A stretch of 64,000 bases of DNA from Macrocybe gigantea. Taxonomy: Eukaryota > Basidiomycota > Agaricomycetes > Agaricales > Callistosporiaceae. The position numbers were made by a program, and so were the translations under genes. The first letter of the stretch is position 1, and each line of letters opens with the position of its first letter. Of this stretch, positions 45,320-58,020 are shown one piece after another. The notes under the pieces were generated by a model that worked only from the letters and a program-made list of their open reading frames with translations, made no database searches and was not told where the DNA came from. The stretch lies in assembly GCA_011319805.1 (NCBI GenBank), contig SJRY01000050.1, forward strand, positions 1,054,001 to 1,118,000, given 5' to 3'.

Positions 45320-46933
45320 GGCGGTGGTCAAAGAGGAAGTGGGTCGCACGGATTCATCATGGGATTTAGGAGTGACGAAATGCCATTACAAAGCGACCAG
45401 CCTTATTTTTATCGCCATCACGCAAAATTTACAAAATTTGATCAATGTTTCTGATGTCAACTTAGAAAATTATAGGCTTCCTAAAACTAATTCCGCTCTG
45501 TGAAGTACATCAGGATTGAAGCTGGAAAGCTTCCGTCGGTCTCTCTTCATTCATTGTGAAGCCAACTTCAAAAGGCGACTGAATGTAGACGTAGCTTGCC
45601 TGTGAGATACAGCGGACCTGCGTGCGAGGCTTTGAAAATATGCAGATGCTCGCATCCACAAACCTACACTGGTCTGGAAATAGAAGATCGGAAATTATCG
45701 AGCAAACTTGTTCAGGCGAGTTCCGGACTCCGTCTCAAAGTTCATTCCTTTCCAAACCGCCGTCTTCTTCCGATTGCAATCTGCTTTAGTTCTCATACGA
45801 AGTCGTCCTCGGTGTTGTGGATGAACTTGAGGGACCCATTGATCCTAATTTGAAACTGTCAGATAGGAAGCATACTCTAGTTGTGGGAAAAAGATGCAGA
45901 CTCCAAGGACGTCGTAGACTGGCAACATAGAAGTAAATGGAAACAGAAGTGGATTGCAACTTATTGGCTGAAGGCAACGCACCCTTGCTGATCGTTCGCA
46001 AGGCCATCTATCCGGTCGCTCTTGAAGAAAACAATGCTATGACGCACCAGCGGTGCCTGGAAGCATGCAAAAGTCGTCAAGCTCCTTGGAAGCCGTTTAC
46101 TTTGGTCTGCGTTTCTGAATCTTGATGAGCCGTTGGTTTGGAGGACCGCTGGATGCAATCTACAGCACGCCATTCGGCATTGTCTTCACGATGCAAAGGA
46201 CCTTGCTGCTGTTTGTTTTCTTCCCTTCCTACGTTACCGTCATCCGCACGCAAAGCCTTGAAGTTAATTGGTGAGGTGCGTCTAGAACGAGATATGGACA
46301 GAGAGGATAGTGGCTATAACACCTGAATCCGCTTATCTAGTTGTGAGCATATTTGGAATCAGAAATGTGCAAGTTGAAGTTTGGAGCTTCTCAGCCTTCT
46401 GTCAGAAGTGAGGAACATGGACACGTCATTCCCCGATATTATCACGGGAAGTGAGAGTGCCCTGCGCTGTGTACTAGTCACTGTTCTCAGATGGTTGCTA
46501 CACTGGATAACGAGATTCATTCCAACAAAGTTTCAAGGTATTTGGAATTGTGAACAAAATCGAAGAGTGAGTTGAACTCATATAGTGCAGCAAAGGCAAT
46601 CTTACATACCATATCAAGGAACGATATCAGGCCAGTTCCGACTTGCGAAGGAGATGTTCAGATGATGATTGATAGAGTGAGTTTCCGTTCATTTTCTCAA
46701 AGATTGTTGCGCAGTTGAATACGGAGATAACTGAGTTGAGAAGAGTTGTAGGTCCACATGTAAGACGATTTTGTTTTGTTAGGATTGGAGGTGATCGGCA
46801 ATTGATGTCCCGACATTCTCCATTCGTCTCAGGGTTCATGTGAAAAACTTCCCTAGCCCGAGGTAAGAACGATAAAATGACAAGCCAAGAATTTCAACTC
46901 TACACTGGCTGAACACCCTCAAAACGACGGACG
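45320..46933. other. 1.6-kb stretch without a convincing gene
   Basis: Several short plus-strand frames occur. One at 46124-46273 starts MSRWFGGPLDAIYSTPFG and has a hydrophobic helix; another lies at 46381-46575. None can be linked by splicing into a recognisable protein. It may contain relics of a membrane-protein gene. Confidence 0.35.
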
Positions 46934-48310
46934 ATGACCACGCTATCTTCCCAATCGTACACTGTTGACCCAAGGCCGCGTTATCCTCTGTTGATCACCG
47001 CTAAACGCTATTGGAAATCGTCCTCGCCGTATTTGAATGACCCGAGCGCGGTCACATTGATCTTGACGCACGGAACGGGCTTCCACAAAGAGCAATGGGA
47101 GCCAACCATAGATGATCTGTATGCCGTCATTGAGCGGCAAGGGCAAGGTCTGAAAGTTAAGGAAGTCTGGTCGATCGATGCTCCGAACCACGGTGATGCA
47201 GCGATCCTCAACGAGAAGACCCTGCAGTGGGGTTATGAACCCGTCTGTGCGTGGACCTTAGTGAATTTACTCAGAGCTTCCACCTTTTGTAACTCTACTC
47301 GGTACCAGTCGGTTGGGAGGAGTATGGGCGCGCTATACATCTCTTCCTTGTTGGTCTGGGGACTGGCCTGGACGTCGACTTCAGCACGCGCAGACTGATC
47401 GGAATTGGCCATTCCATGGGCGCTGTTGGCTTGTACATTCTCACTTTCTTGTATCGAGACCCCGACTTACCTTCTCCAGGCTTTTGGCCCTCGGATACGC
47501 GCCATACCTCAAATTCGAATCTCTTATTCTCTGCGAACTGATGTCCATGCATGAAAAGTACATGGTCAAGCCGGCTGAGATGTTGGTCAATGGTGCTATC
47601 AATCGCCGAGATATTTGGCCGTCACGAGAAGAAGCATACAAGTTGCTGAAAAGCAGACGCGCTTGGAAAATCTGGGATGACAGGGTGCTGAGAATATTCA
47701 TAGTAAGTCTTCAGCTGGTCTCTCTTCGTGCTAGGTGCAGTCAAACCTTTCTTCCGCCATTTGTTAGAAAGACGGAATGCGGGACCTGCCCACTGCAGAC
47801 TATCCTGACAAGACGGATGGCGTCACCCTGAAATGCAGTAGGAAGCAAGAGACCGTACGAGTTGCATCGAGCACATCAGACTTTGCGCGAGCTAATGCTG
47901 TTTCAGGCTTGCTACCGGGATCCATTAGGTCCTGCACGAGCTTACAACATGCTCGAGACAGTAGCAAAACAAGTGCCAGTTCACCTGATCTATGGTGCGA
48001 TTGACGACTATCTGTGAGTCTGCGCATACGATGCTTTGATTGGAACTCAACTTTTACGCACTTCTTCCAGTCCGCCGGAGGTGAAGGATGACATTATTAA
48101 GAATGCGGCAGGAGGGGCGCAAAATATCGCGTCTTTGAGCAGAGTCGAAGGGGCGGGTCATCTCGTCAGTCATTTGTGATTCTGAATGCTCGTCTCCTTT
48201 CTAATTCTTCGGCGCAGATCATACAAATGAACCCCCAAGGACTGGCGCAGAAACTATATGACGCTCTGGTGCTCACGCGGACCAAACAGATACCCGAAGC
48301 GAAATTGTGA
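46934..48310 (+). CDS. alpha/beta-hydrolase fold protein
   Basis: Serine hydrolase of unknown substrate. The start is the ATG at 46934 (MTTLSSQSYTVDPRPRYPLL). The N-terminal strands and oxyanion region (LILTHGTGFHKEQWEP) and VWSIDAPNHGDAAILNEKTL are typical of the AB_hydrolase_1 group. An intron (GTGCGT...TACCAG, about 47246-47306) leads to TGLDVDFSTRRLIGIGHSMG. The nucleophile is the Ser of GHSMG. The acid is probably in VHLIYGAIDDYL near 47990 and the catalytic His in EGAGHL near 48160. The C-terminus reads IQMNPQGLAQKLYDAL...IPEAKL, stop at 48308. About six introns. The predicted triad is complete. It is convergent with the first caspase-like gene, whose stop lies only 105 bp away. Confidence 0.85.
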
Positions 48311-48414
48311 TTATTTTCTTTCCTGGGCGTACACAAGGAAGGAAGAAGCAATACTCCGGGCATTCTCGACCCCCACCTAGTTTACACAGGAATAGTTGCG
48401 CTAAGAAAATGCCA

Positions 48415-50577
48415 TTAATCTGGGCGCAGTCGCAAGTTACGAAACTTGAGTTGAAGATCTGAATCTGCACAACACTGGACGACGGTAGCCATCATCGTCG
48501 CCCATATCTCTATATGAGGTTTCTTGAGCACATTGGACAACTTCGCATGTCGCGAGCCTTTTGACACGAATGGAGTCCGCTGATAGACCGTCGCAAAGTT
48601 CGCCGGGCCCGTGGTCAAAAACAGTTTAAAGAAGCCTACGTCGACGTTTTCTCCTGGATTGAGTGCAAATCGCCATGGCGATGCACCACCATCTCCAAAA
48701 CCGATTGTTAACCTGGACTTTGGGGGCAGCGGCTCATCGACGGCAGCGTAGTTTTCGACACCACTGCCAAACGGAGACATGAACCATTCGACTGTGCAAC
48801 TCCATTAACGTGGTCCTTAACATGTCGGTTAGACTCACTGATTTCCAAGCTGCTCGGATCAAAGTAGAAGAGATATGCGTAGAGCGAAAGATCGGTTTGG
48901 TTGAAGACTGTAAGTCCATAACGCTTGCTTGGATCATCGACTACGACGACCGCGGGATCTTCGGCGAAATAATTCGGACCAAAGGGATTCAACCAACCCA
49001 AGCCCTCAATGGCCTTCACTTCGCGGAATTCCATCCATACGTTGGGCAGTCCCTCCCCCTGCCTCATCAGATGATCCTTGTACTGGGCTGCACATCGAAT
49101 GACGTCGAGAACACCCTGAGTATCGTCAACATCCACGGTGTGGGGCAAACGAGTTCCAATAAAAGCTTCTGCGAGAACATCGTGTTTATCAAAATGAACC
49201 TCCCCTGCGGTAACGGAGAGGATGAGATCAGCATCCTGAGCGGTATCAACAAGTTCTATGCCCATCTCATCTTCGTCTTCATACGAGATTAGATCTTCAA
49301 TCCATTTTTTGTCCAAACAATAGACTTTGAAACGCTCTGCAGGCCCAAGTTCCGCCAGTTTAGCATAGAATATGTTTGGAAGCTCAAAGTGCTTCGACTC
49401 GGGAGGCAGTGAAAGCATGGAGAAAAGTGGCTGGACATCAGTAACGGCGAGAATCCCGAGAGGCGAGTTATCTGGTGAATCGAGATTCGTCCTATACGTC
49501 TTGTATTTAGATTTGACGACCACGCCTTGGGCGGCACCTGCGTCTAATATGCGAGTTCCCTCCTGCTGTTCCCAACAAAGTATCATTTTCCTATCAGCGC
49601 CTGGTCCTACGCCATCAAAAAGGCGCCTGTGAACATGCAATCCTTCGCATTGAGGACTTTGCCACCTAGCTCACGCTGAGAACGACTCACACACACAAGC
49701 GTTCGGCGTACTTACTTGGGCATGGATATCTTGTGCATCAATGACGTGTAGGTGAGCTCGGAAATAGGGTATTGGGACAAAAGTTTCAGAAGAGCGTTCG
49801 TGAAGATTCCTCCGGAAGACCGCGGATCCTCATATGCGAACTGGTCCCTGCTGCATGCAGCCAGTAATACATGACTTTCGTGGTGGGCCCCGGAGAAGCC
49901 TTCAACGACGATGCCGGAACGGGAGCTTTGTCCGGCGAGTATGGACTCGTCACAATCGTCCGGTATGGGAGGCGCGTTGGTGACTACCCTGGCAATGGCG
50001 TCACCGACGTCGCTCGCAGATCGGCTCATCCCTGCTGCATGACAGCAGTCTAAAATGAGAGTCTGACGACGGTGAATTCCATTCAGATTGCTCATGTGTT
50101 AATTCTGAGGCATATGCGTACTATGTTATTGCCCTTTGACGCCGAAATGCCGTGAAGTAACGCTGCTATGGTCCGATCGGGAATGCCTGGCACTGAGCCG
50201 CTGGATGGATCGGCCGCGGCCGGTTCACCCATGTCAGCTGGGCAAATGAATTCCACCAGGTCACTCGATGACTCCCAATTTCTCCACGATTCAGGCTTCT
50301 CTCCCCGCGAGCCGTGACCCGCAAAGAATATCACGATCGGATCGTCCTTCGTTATGGAATCGTTGTCTTGAAGCGAGCGAAATGCTTGCAAGATATTGCT
50401 GCGCGTGGCTTGCTCATTTCGCAAACGGAGAGCTCTGGATGATGATAAACCCAAGTGGCTCTTGAGGAAGTCTTCGATTGCGTCCGCATCATGAACAGCT
50501 CCTCGCAACTCGGAATAGTCGCTGCTGTTATACTTGTTGATACCGATGGTAAGCGCGTATAATCGGCTCAAGACCAT
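48415..50577 (-). CDS. caspase-like (C14) protein A with uncharacterised C-terminal region
   Basis: Cysteine peptidase-like protein with the caspase p20 fold. The N-terminal exon reads VLSRLYALTIGINKYNS, DADAIEDFLKSHLGL and the His box VIFFAGHGSRGEKPES. After an intron the Cys box is LILDCCHAAGMSRS, then HVLLAACSRDQFAYEDPR and LTYTSLMHKI, the usual end of the domain. A conserved link (QCEGLHVHRRLF) opens a C-terminal region of about 400 residues. It contains FELPNIFYAKLAELGP, FDKHDVLAEAFIGTRLPHTV and YGLTVFNQTDLSLYAYLFYF. It also contains LTIGFGDGGASPWRF and VDVGFFKLFLTTGPANF. The stop is at 48415. The catalytic His and Cys are both kept. The start at 50577 is tentative; a short 5' exon is possible. 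It shares a 270-bp divergent promoter with gene B. Substrates and role are unknown. Confidence 0.82.
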
Positions 50578-50847
50578 AACTCGCGAGCTTGCTCTAAGGA
50601 CTAGAGGGGGAAGAAAAAATGACAACCGTCAAAAGCTCAAGTATGAACTTCCTACCATCTTGGTCCAAGCGTTTTAGCGCTCCACTGGTTTAAAGCGGCG
50701 ATTGCCATTGATTGACTGATCACAGGAATAGACTTGCCCTCTGTTCGAACCTCTTCGGTTTTCAACTTGGCCTTCTACCTGGATGAAACTGTAGCAAGCC
50801 TTTGGCACATGGCCGACTTGCACAAAGTGAGTCGAAGGTAGCGAAAC
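50578..50847. promoter_or_regulatory. bidirectional promoter, caspase genes A and B
   Basis: This 270-bp interval separates the divergent starts of caspase A (-) and caspase B (+). It may also hold a short first exon of A. No defined operator recognised. Confidence 0.4.
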
Positions 50848-52627
50848 ATGGACCCACTCCACGTGACTGCTATACCTAAGACCGAAGGCTCACTAATGGA
50901 AACATTGCAGTTGTCCGAGATTGATGAAATCTCTGTTAGTAGGCATGGCGGACCAGATTCTGGGACGCCTTCCTTTCTTCCACCGGACACGCCAACATGG
51001 GAATTGACGGCCAGAAAATTTGCTGAAACTGGAAGTACATTGTCTACGAACAAACCAGTGCGTTGCTTCATGTCCGACGTATAGCTAGAGTCTTTGATCA
51101 GGGCTTGTTTTAAGGGAAAACTTGTTTTAAATTTCTGGGGCGATTGGAGAATGTCATTTCTCAGCCTGAAGGAGCATGGAATGGACCGCATATCAGCAAA
51201 GGAGTTCCACCGACTGGAAGTCGTCGATTCTAGAATCGAGGTTCTCAAAGTAGTCGAAGAAAATTTGTGGAAGTCTACAAATGGTGGTAGCGCGCTCGAT
51301 CCGGTCCAGCTCAGATTAGAATGTCAGAATAGGATACGCCTTGAGACGGAAAAGCAAAACACCCTCCTCACGGCCATTCTCAACTTGAAGCGATCAGAGC
51401 TGTCCTTCCTTACGGGACGGCACATCCCAGAGGGTCATCCATTCCTCGAACTATCTCAAATGATAAAAAACCATCCACAAATATCACCCGAACTATGTTC
51501 GTCGATGCTGGCTCGAGCCCAGCAGAGGTACGATGAAGCTAAAGAAAGGAAGGTCCAGCAGCAACAGTACCTTGAAAAGCTCGATGAGCTCCATCGCCTT
51601 CAGAAAGAAAAGGTGGAGATTCTTGAACGCCTCAGCCGACGGTACGATATCTTGCAAGGCAGAAAACCTCTGGTCCCAAGGGGGATCAAAGGTAACGCAC
51701 CCCATTCCCAGGTGAGTTGCTCTGATAATGCTTTCTGCAAATTTTATGACATGTTCACAATCAATACAGACCACAGACCGCATGATCTGGGGGGTATTCG
51801 TCGGTATCAACCAGTACAAACGTCTCCTTGGGCTAAATGGTGCGGTCCGGGATGCCGAGGCGATGAAAGATTTCTTCGAGGCGCATTTCGAAACACCATC
51901 GGACAACCTTAAAATCCTCACCAACGAGGAAGCGACTCGAGATGCGATCCTTTCCACACTTTATAGCCACATTCGCGATAACGAAGAGATCAAGCATAAC
52001 CACGCTATCGTCATTTATTTTGCTGGCCATGGAACAAGCTACGATGCGACCGAAGCGTTTCCCGATACTCCAGCTTCAATCGAAGCTATTTGTCCCGTGA
52101 ACCGTGGCTGTGTGGAGAATGGTCGTAAGGTCCTCGACATTAGCGACCGTGAAATCAATCTTTTTCTATCCGAGGTGCGCGCATTGAAGGGAAACAACAT
52201 CACTTTCATCGTGGATTGCTGTTTTTCTGGTGGGACGACACGTCACGCTGCTCCAGACATGCAGGACACATTGGGCGACACAACCCTTGCGAGGGTTGCC
52301 CCGCCCATAGAACAAGCGCTGAAGGACATGTTGAATGCGGCGGAACTGAACCCACTCAAACGTTGGGCTGCAGGTTCCGCTCTCACCGAGTGCTGGAACC
52401 CCGATATGACATCTCACGTGGTCGTCGCTGCATGTCAGGACTATGAAAAAGCTTGGGAAACTAGCGCAGGCCGCGGGGCATTCACCACAGCTCTTCTTGA
52501 TTCCCTGCAAAGTGTCGATCTTAGCGAAACCACTTATCGTAGCCTGATTTCTCATATTGGAAGATTGGCTCGCCAGACTCCCTTGGCAGCCGGGAGCCGC
52601 TTGGACTCTGTGCTCTTTTGTCCGTGA
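50848..52627 (+). CDS. caspase-like protein B with helical coiled-coil N-terminus
   Basis: The start is the ATG at 50848 (MDPLHVTAIPKTEGSLMETL), then a short disordered part. After an intron (about 51057-51170) come about 190 residues of charged helices (DSRIEVLKVVEENLWK, LECQNRIRLETEKQNTLL, LEKLDELHRLQKEKVEILER) predicted to form coiled coils. A GTGAGT...ACAG intron at about 51713-51770 joins to the caspase domain: RMIWGVFVGINQYKRLLG, VRDAEAMKDFFEAHFE, His box VIYFAGHGTSYD, Cys box ITFIVDCCFSGGTTRH, and SHVVVAACQDYEKAWE. The protein ends SRLDSVLFCP at 52627, right after the p20 domain. It therefore lacks the long C-terminal region of genes A, C and G. The coiled coil may mediate oligomer formation, as prodomains do in other caspase-like proteins (inference). 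Confidence 0.82.
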
Positions 52628-52709
52628 ATATCTGGTCAGATATGCGCCCTCGATGTGAATATATGTACACTGCTCTACGCTACTTTGTTGGATTGTACTG
52701 TTACGTAGG

Positions 52710-54948
52710 CTAACATTCTTCTCGTTGGACAACTAGGACCGTCTTGCAGCACCATTGCTCCTTCGGATATTCGGTATCAGCAACCCATCGTCTGAAACCC
52801 ACCGCATCATCGAATGGTGAGCGCTGTATTAAAGGAGAAAAATCTGCGGGCACAGTGGACAGGTAGATTCTGAGGAAACCGACATCAACGTCCTCTCCTG
52901 GACGCAGCATGAATGTCCAGGGGGAGGTGCCGCTGTCACCATAGCCTAGAGTCAAAGCTGAGTACGGAAGGATGGAGGGATCTACGAGAAGAGCATTGTC
53001 TTGGATGGTACCCATCGCATGCATATACCACGGAGCTGAAAAAGAAACACCTTAGTTATTGGACAGCAATAACCGATGGGATCCGTACTGATGCTGAGCT
53101 CTGTCGGATCAAAGTAAAAGACATTGGCGTAGAGTGGGATATTGCCTTCATTGATTATTGCGAGACCATAGCAGCGGTCGACGGCGACGTCGGCGTGGGA
53201 GCCATTGTCCGACCGAATGAGGTTGTTGCCAACAGGCTTCCACGCTTCAAAACCACCGTCCATGTCGTACGCCAGTTCCATAAGCTCCACTGAGACACCG
53301 AATGTGTTATCACAGTTCGTTCGCAGACGTTGGCAGAAATTCGCCATACATTGCAGAATGTCTGGCACTCGCTCGTATTCGCTCTCGTTCAGCCTACTGG
53401 GAAACCTTGTGCCGATGTAGGAGCTGATGAATGGGTCCCGTCTGTCAAACGTTATCACTCCGTGCTCCTGATTGACACAGAAATCGGCAGAGTCCATCTC
53501 CTCCGCGATCGAGAGTTCAAAGGTGTCGGCATCATTCTGAAGTGCTGACAGTTGCCGCAAGAGGTCTTGATCAGAGAAATGAACGGAGAATGTGGTCTGG
53601 GGTCCATCTTTCAGCTTTTTTGCATAAAAAATGTTTGGGATATCGAATACATCGCCCCCTGTAGCCGTCAACGTCGAAATGAATGGCTCTACGCTCTCTA
53701 CAACGAGAACACCGAGTTGGGGATTTTCTGGTCCTGGTTCGAAAATCGAGGCGTGAATGCCAAACAAGGATCCGATGGAAATGCCTTGAGCTTCACCAGC
53801 TTTGAGGATAATACTGCCGTCATCGTTATAAACTCCAAGGATGAGAGAAGGATCTGCACCAGATCCTCTCGAAGTGAACAAACGACGATGAACATTACGA
53901 CCGTAGCAATGCGGTGTCTGGCTGCGCTCAATCTCAGTCTTTACAGAAAAAAGGACGGAAGAGGTCACCCACACAGACGGCATCTCAAGTAGGTGCATGA
54001 GTGATGTATAAGTAAGCTGTTCTATGTCGTCCGCATTCTCGAGCAGACGGAGAAGTGCGTATGTGAACACTCCGCCTGTTCGGGGTGTCTCGACCGCATA
54101 TTCTGCAGTGCCACATGCCGCGAGGAGGACGTGAGATGCTTGATGGTGCGAGGACAGTACGGGCGAAGGCGTTTTTGGTCCGCGTGACTGTGGGCTCGTG
54201 ATGCAGACGTCTTTGTCGTCCTCAGCGAACAAGGGAGGCGGATCGGATATCTGTCGGATGATAGCACCATCTTCGATTTGGGACAATCGTCCCCTGTTCA
54301 TGCCAGCGGAATTACAACAGTCGAGGATCAATGTCTAAAGGGTTACGCGTCAAGTTCGGAGAGAAGTTCAGATGAAATACAGCTCACGATGTTGTCTCCT
54401 TTCACAGATGACATTTGATAGAGCATGTGCGCTATAGTGCGGTCTGGAATACCTGCAATACGCTTGCCCTCGATGACGACGCCAATGTCTGAAGGACATA
54501 GAATTTCAATATCCGGGCCATAAGTTGGCCAATCACGCCACTCTTCAGGTTTCTTGGCTCTAGCGCCGTGGCCAGCGTAGTATATAACGATGGAATTGTC
54601 CTTTCGGATATTTGGATGATGCATGAGACGTTGGAATGCATCGATTATATTGGACCGGGTGGCTTCTTTGTCACGCAAGCTGATGATATTTGATTGCGGC
54701 ACGCGAAGCGTATTCAGCAGAAAGCCTTCGAATTTGTCTGCATCCCGTACAGCGCTTTTGAGATGGGAATAATTGTCGTAAGAGTTTATGCCAATGACAA
54801 GAGCAAAGAAAGCGAGGTCGCTGGACATCAGGTAGTGAGTTCTCAGGAAAATGCAGTATGATGCATAGGGCTCACACGAGCCATCGCTATATATTGCCTC
54901 GTTGCTTTGCTGTGTTGCTGAGGACGCCACGGTGCTTGTTGGATACAT
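52710..54948 (-). CDS. caspase-like (C14) protein C with uncharacterised C-terminal region
   Basis: Close relative of gene A. The first exon starts at the ATG at 54948 (MYPTSTVASSATQQSNEA). It splices in phase from GATGGCTC|GTGTGA to ...GTCCAG|CGACCTC, giving DLAFFALVIGINSYDNYSHL. The His box is SIVIYYAGHGARAKKPEEW and the Cys box MILDCCNSAGMNRG, followed by SHVLLAACGTAEYAVETPR and LTYTSLMHLLEM. The C-terminal region repeats the A layout: NVHRRLFTSRGSGADPS, FDIPNIFYAKKLKDGP, FDRRDPFISSYIGTRFPS, YGLAIINEGNIPLYANVFYF, LTLGYGDSGTSPWTFML and VDVGFLRIYLSTVPADFS. The stop is at 52710, only 82 bp from the end of gene B (convergent). Both catalytic residues are kept. A 375-bp divergent promoter separates it from F-box gene D. 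Confidence 0.85.
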
Positions 54949-55323
54949 GCTCGTCTACGTCTGGTGGCAAGAGCTTGTCACGTGCTTCAAAGACGAACTG
55001 ACGGTCGCCAAGTCACTGCAGCTGCAGTGTTGAACCGCACTACGGTCGCTGGCTGCTATGCAAGGTGCTGATGCTCGCAGAGACACCAAGTTCTTGATTA
55101 CGAGCTTGTTCCTTTGACGCCTCGTGGTGCTCAAAATTGTTCAAGAAAGAGGGGTCCATTTACCACGTTTCCGATTCACTCGGACGTATGTTCCAAAGGG
55201 AAACTGCTAACTTTGCTGTGTTCCCGAACGATTGCATATTCAGGTGTGCGATAACAGAGATCCAACGAGTGTCTCAATGTTCAGACTTCGATTAGATTGC
55301 TCAGCAACCGCGATCAAACCACC
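54949..55323. promoter_or_regulatory. bidirectional promoter, caspase C and F-box D
   Basis: A 375-bp interval between the divergent starts at 54948 (-) and 55324 (+). No gene inside; no specific binding site identified. Confidence 0.4.
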
Positions 55324-56850
55324 ATGCAGATTCTCACTGAAGATATCAACCTGAAGGTTCTATGTTTCTGCGACGTCCAAAGCGTCCTTCGCTTCAGCCA
55401 GGTATTGATACAGTCGGCCATGCTCGCCATTCCAGTAATGAACATTTACAGGTCAGCAAGTACTTCCATTCCCTGGCGTTCACGAAGCAAATCTGGAAAA
55501 TTATTGTAGACCGTCTTTACTCCGGTAATTTCATCAGTCGGATCCCAGGAGGTGATCCATCCTCCCTCTCGACCGAGGAACTTGTGGACCTTGTCAAATG
55601 CACCGTCCTGGGTCCAAAATCATGGCGATCAACGAGTGGTCCGGTTGTTTCGCACCAAGTTAGATTTGAAACCCCACCAACAAAGCGTCGTTTGTTTCAC
55701 GTCTACTCAAAAGCGAAACCAAAACTGCTTCCGGGAGGGCGCTACGTTCTTTATTTGAACGCACTCTCGTTACGTTGTCAAGATCTCCAGTCTAAACAGT
55801 GCATTTGGACCTACAATATACGTGGCGATGATTATTCCGCCATCAAATTCGATTTTGAACAAATGGGTAGAGAAGATAAAGTTAGGATTATCATTGGATT
55901 TCAGATTTATAGCTATGAATGGAACAAGTAAGTCCCAAACTGCACCGCCCATATCCAAAGCTAACGCGCTGCAGTTTCGTTGAAATTGTGGACCTTGATT
56001 TACATTCCGGGCGGTCGATCTCACTCTACTACACTCGTGTGCAGGATACCGAATTTGACAATCTGTTGTACTTGCCTGTCATTCGTGGCGATTACGCGGC
56101 CGTCCATATCGGAGCGTCTCGCCTCCTAGTCATCCGAATATCAACTCAGGATTCCCGACTGTATGACACAGACAATGTGCGTTGCCTCTTTGCTTGATGT
56201 GCTTCGCCGCATTCTTGATGCTTACTTCTGCACAGAACATTTGTGATATGAGCATAATAGCCACGTCGCCACCTTGCCTTATCTTGAGCATCGACACCCA
56301 GACAATGCGTTCTGTCACTCAGGTTACGACCTACTGTCTTGATTCAATGTTTGCGCACCGTCCATCCCTGGACTCATCGGGAATCCGTTTACTCCGCGAT
56401 GAACCCGTCCTAGCAGCAGATACTGCTGTATTTTCACATGGCTTGCTTCTCCAGAAGTTGAGTGTACTAAAGGATCCAATTTCCGACTCCTTTACCATCT
56501 GGTTGGCATTGGATTCGGGCGTCACGTCCATGATCAAATACCGCTTTTCGCGAACCGGACCAAACGCACATTTGCATCGCCAGTTCTTGAGGCATACTTC
56601 CATTAGCGAGTTTGGAAACCCACAGCTGGCTGACATAACGTACTTTGGGTACCTCCTTGTCAGCCGTCATGCCTCCGGGACTATAGACATTGTGCCAATC
56701 GTTCAAGATGGCCCGATCGAAAGCGCCGGTGCAATTTCAGATATGGAGGAAGATGGACACGATCATATATTTCAACAACATGTGTCACCTTATTCGGGTG
56801 CCTTCACCTACTTGACCTATGGTGCCATTGTGGTAAAGTTCTATGATTGA
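55324..56850 (+). CDS. F-box protein D
   Basis: N-terminal F-box-like motif: MQILTEDINLKVLCFCDVQS, then FSQ, an intron (55402-55451), and VSKYFHSLAFTKQIWKIIVD. F-box proteins recruit substrates to SCF ubiquitin ligases through Skp1. The rest, about 400 residues, has no Leu-rich or canonical WD repeats that I can recognise. It does contain blade-like repeats: LPGGRYVLYLNALSLRCQDL, CIWTYNIRGDDYSAIKFDF, VEIVDLDLHSGRSISLYYTR, RGDYAAVHIGASRLLVIRIS and LQKLSVLKDPISDSFTIWLA. This is suggestive of a beta-propeller. It ends AIVVKFYD at 56850. Introns of 50-60 bp lie at about 55928-55974 and 56178-56233. It is a clear paralog of the F-box gene at 58275. Confidence 0.78.
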
Positions 56851-57585
56851 AATAAACGCTCTACTGGAGACCTACCTTACAAAGGAAGCAATCTCTAGTA
56901 CGCGGTCATTGCGATGGAGGTGATGCTCACACTGGATTTTCCTTTATGTATTGAATCTTGGATCAGAATTTCAACTTTTCTTCCGAAATTCATTCCGATG
57001 CGAAAACCTCGCGTTGACCTCTTTTAAACTTGCTGGTTGGACGGCATCGCGACCCGCGAGTTCTTTCCGCAACCCCTTTCTCTGGCATCTCTTCCATCAC
57101 ATTCTCTACAGCGTCCATCTCTTTATAATTACCACTGCTGCGCTGCGACTTGAAGGCAGCAGACGTGTTTGCATTCCCTGATGCAAATTCACGCCACTAT
57201 CGATTCGTGGTACGGGAATTCGTTTCCCTTCAGGAAGTGGAGTGTATGGACGACGTAATCATCCTGAGCACTTCACCAAGACCCCGACATAGCAGTGCCT
57301 GTTCTTCGGTCTGGCTACCAGTAGTCTTTCGCTTGCTTGAATTGTTTTCTTAAGGTCCGTACATTCGGAAACACATCGTCGTTCATCTGAAGTATGTGTG
57401 TGCCATGTAGTATCATAACAATATGGTATCGACAACTCCAAATGCTGCATTCCGTCCCAGCTTTGCCGAGTTCGACCAGCATCAATATCAGAGATATACG
57501 TACATCAAACATGTATGTCCTATCCTAAAGCAAAGTTTCAACAATCGGCGGTGACACAGCCAGCTAAAAGAAGAAACTGACCATA
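56851..57585. other. intergenic, convergent 3' ends
   Basis: It lies between the end of F-box gene D and the stop of the small minus-strand gene. Short unsupported frames only; nothing recognised. Confidence 0.4.
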
Positions 57586-58020
57586 TTATTCTGTATTCCG
57601 ATCCTCGTCCAGCCATGCCTGCAAGCGATCCCGTTCCTCCAGTGATGGCCTCCACGGATCGTATCTATTGTAGTACCATTGTGGTCGTAGGGAACGGTCC
57701 AAATCCAAGAGGTCCTTCACCATCGAGATGACATCTTCTTGGTCTTCATCCACTAGCTTCTTCCTCTCCATCGTATAGTTCGAGTACAACACGATGACAA
57801 ACCTGCACTGTGCCGTCGCAGCATACGGTTCCGAGGGCAGAAGGTCGTATTCAACCTCATCAGAAAGACAGATTGTAGCGCCATACAAACCCGGATCCTT
57901 GTTGTTACGCTCTGCATAGGCGCGTAATGGTGCGCCATTGGGGATTGGAACTCCGTAATGAACACGGGGTGGGCTTGGGTTGGTTTTTGTGATGCGAAGT
58001 TCGTCCGGTAGCTGTGTCAT
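57586..58020 (-). CDS. small acidic hypothetical protein E
   Basis: Single-exon frame of 144 residues from the ATG at 58020 (MTQLPDELRITKTNPSPPRV) to the stop at 57586. It is rich in Asp, Glu, Arg, Tyr and Trp, with segments RFVIVLYSNYTMERKKLVDE and LLDLDRSLRPQWYYNRYDPW, and ends WLDEDRNTE. No signal peptide or membrane helix. The balanced codon use and folded-looking composition support a real gene. It is divergent from the F-box gene at 58275 across 254 bp. Role unknown; it could be a partner or a substrate of its neighbours, but this is only a guess from position. Confidence 0.55.
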   Translation of the reverse strand: MTQLPDELRITKTNPSPPRVHYGVPIPNGAPLRAYAERNNKDPGLYGATICLSDEVEYDLLPSEPYAATAQCRFVIVLYSNYTMERKKLVDEDQEDVISMVKDLLDLDRSLRPQWYYNRYDPWRPSLEERDRLQAWLDEDRNTE

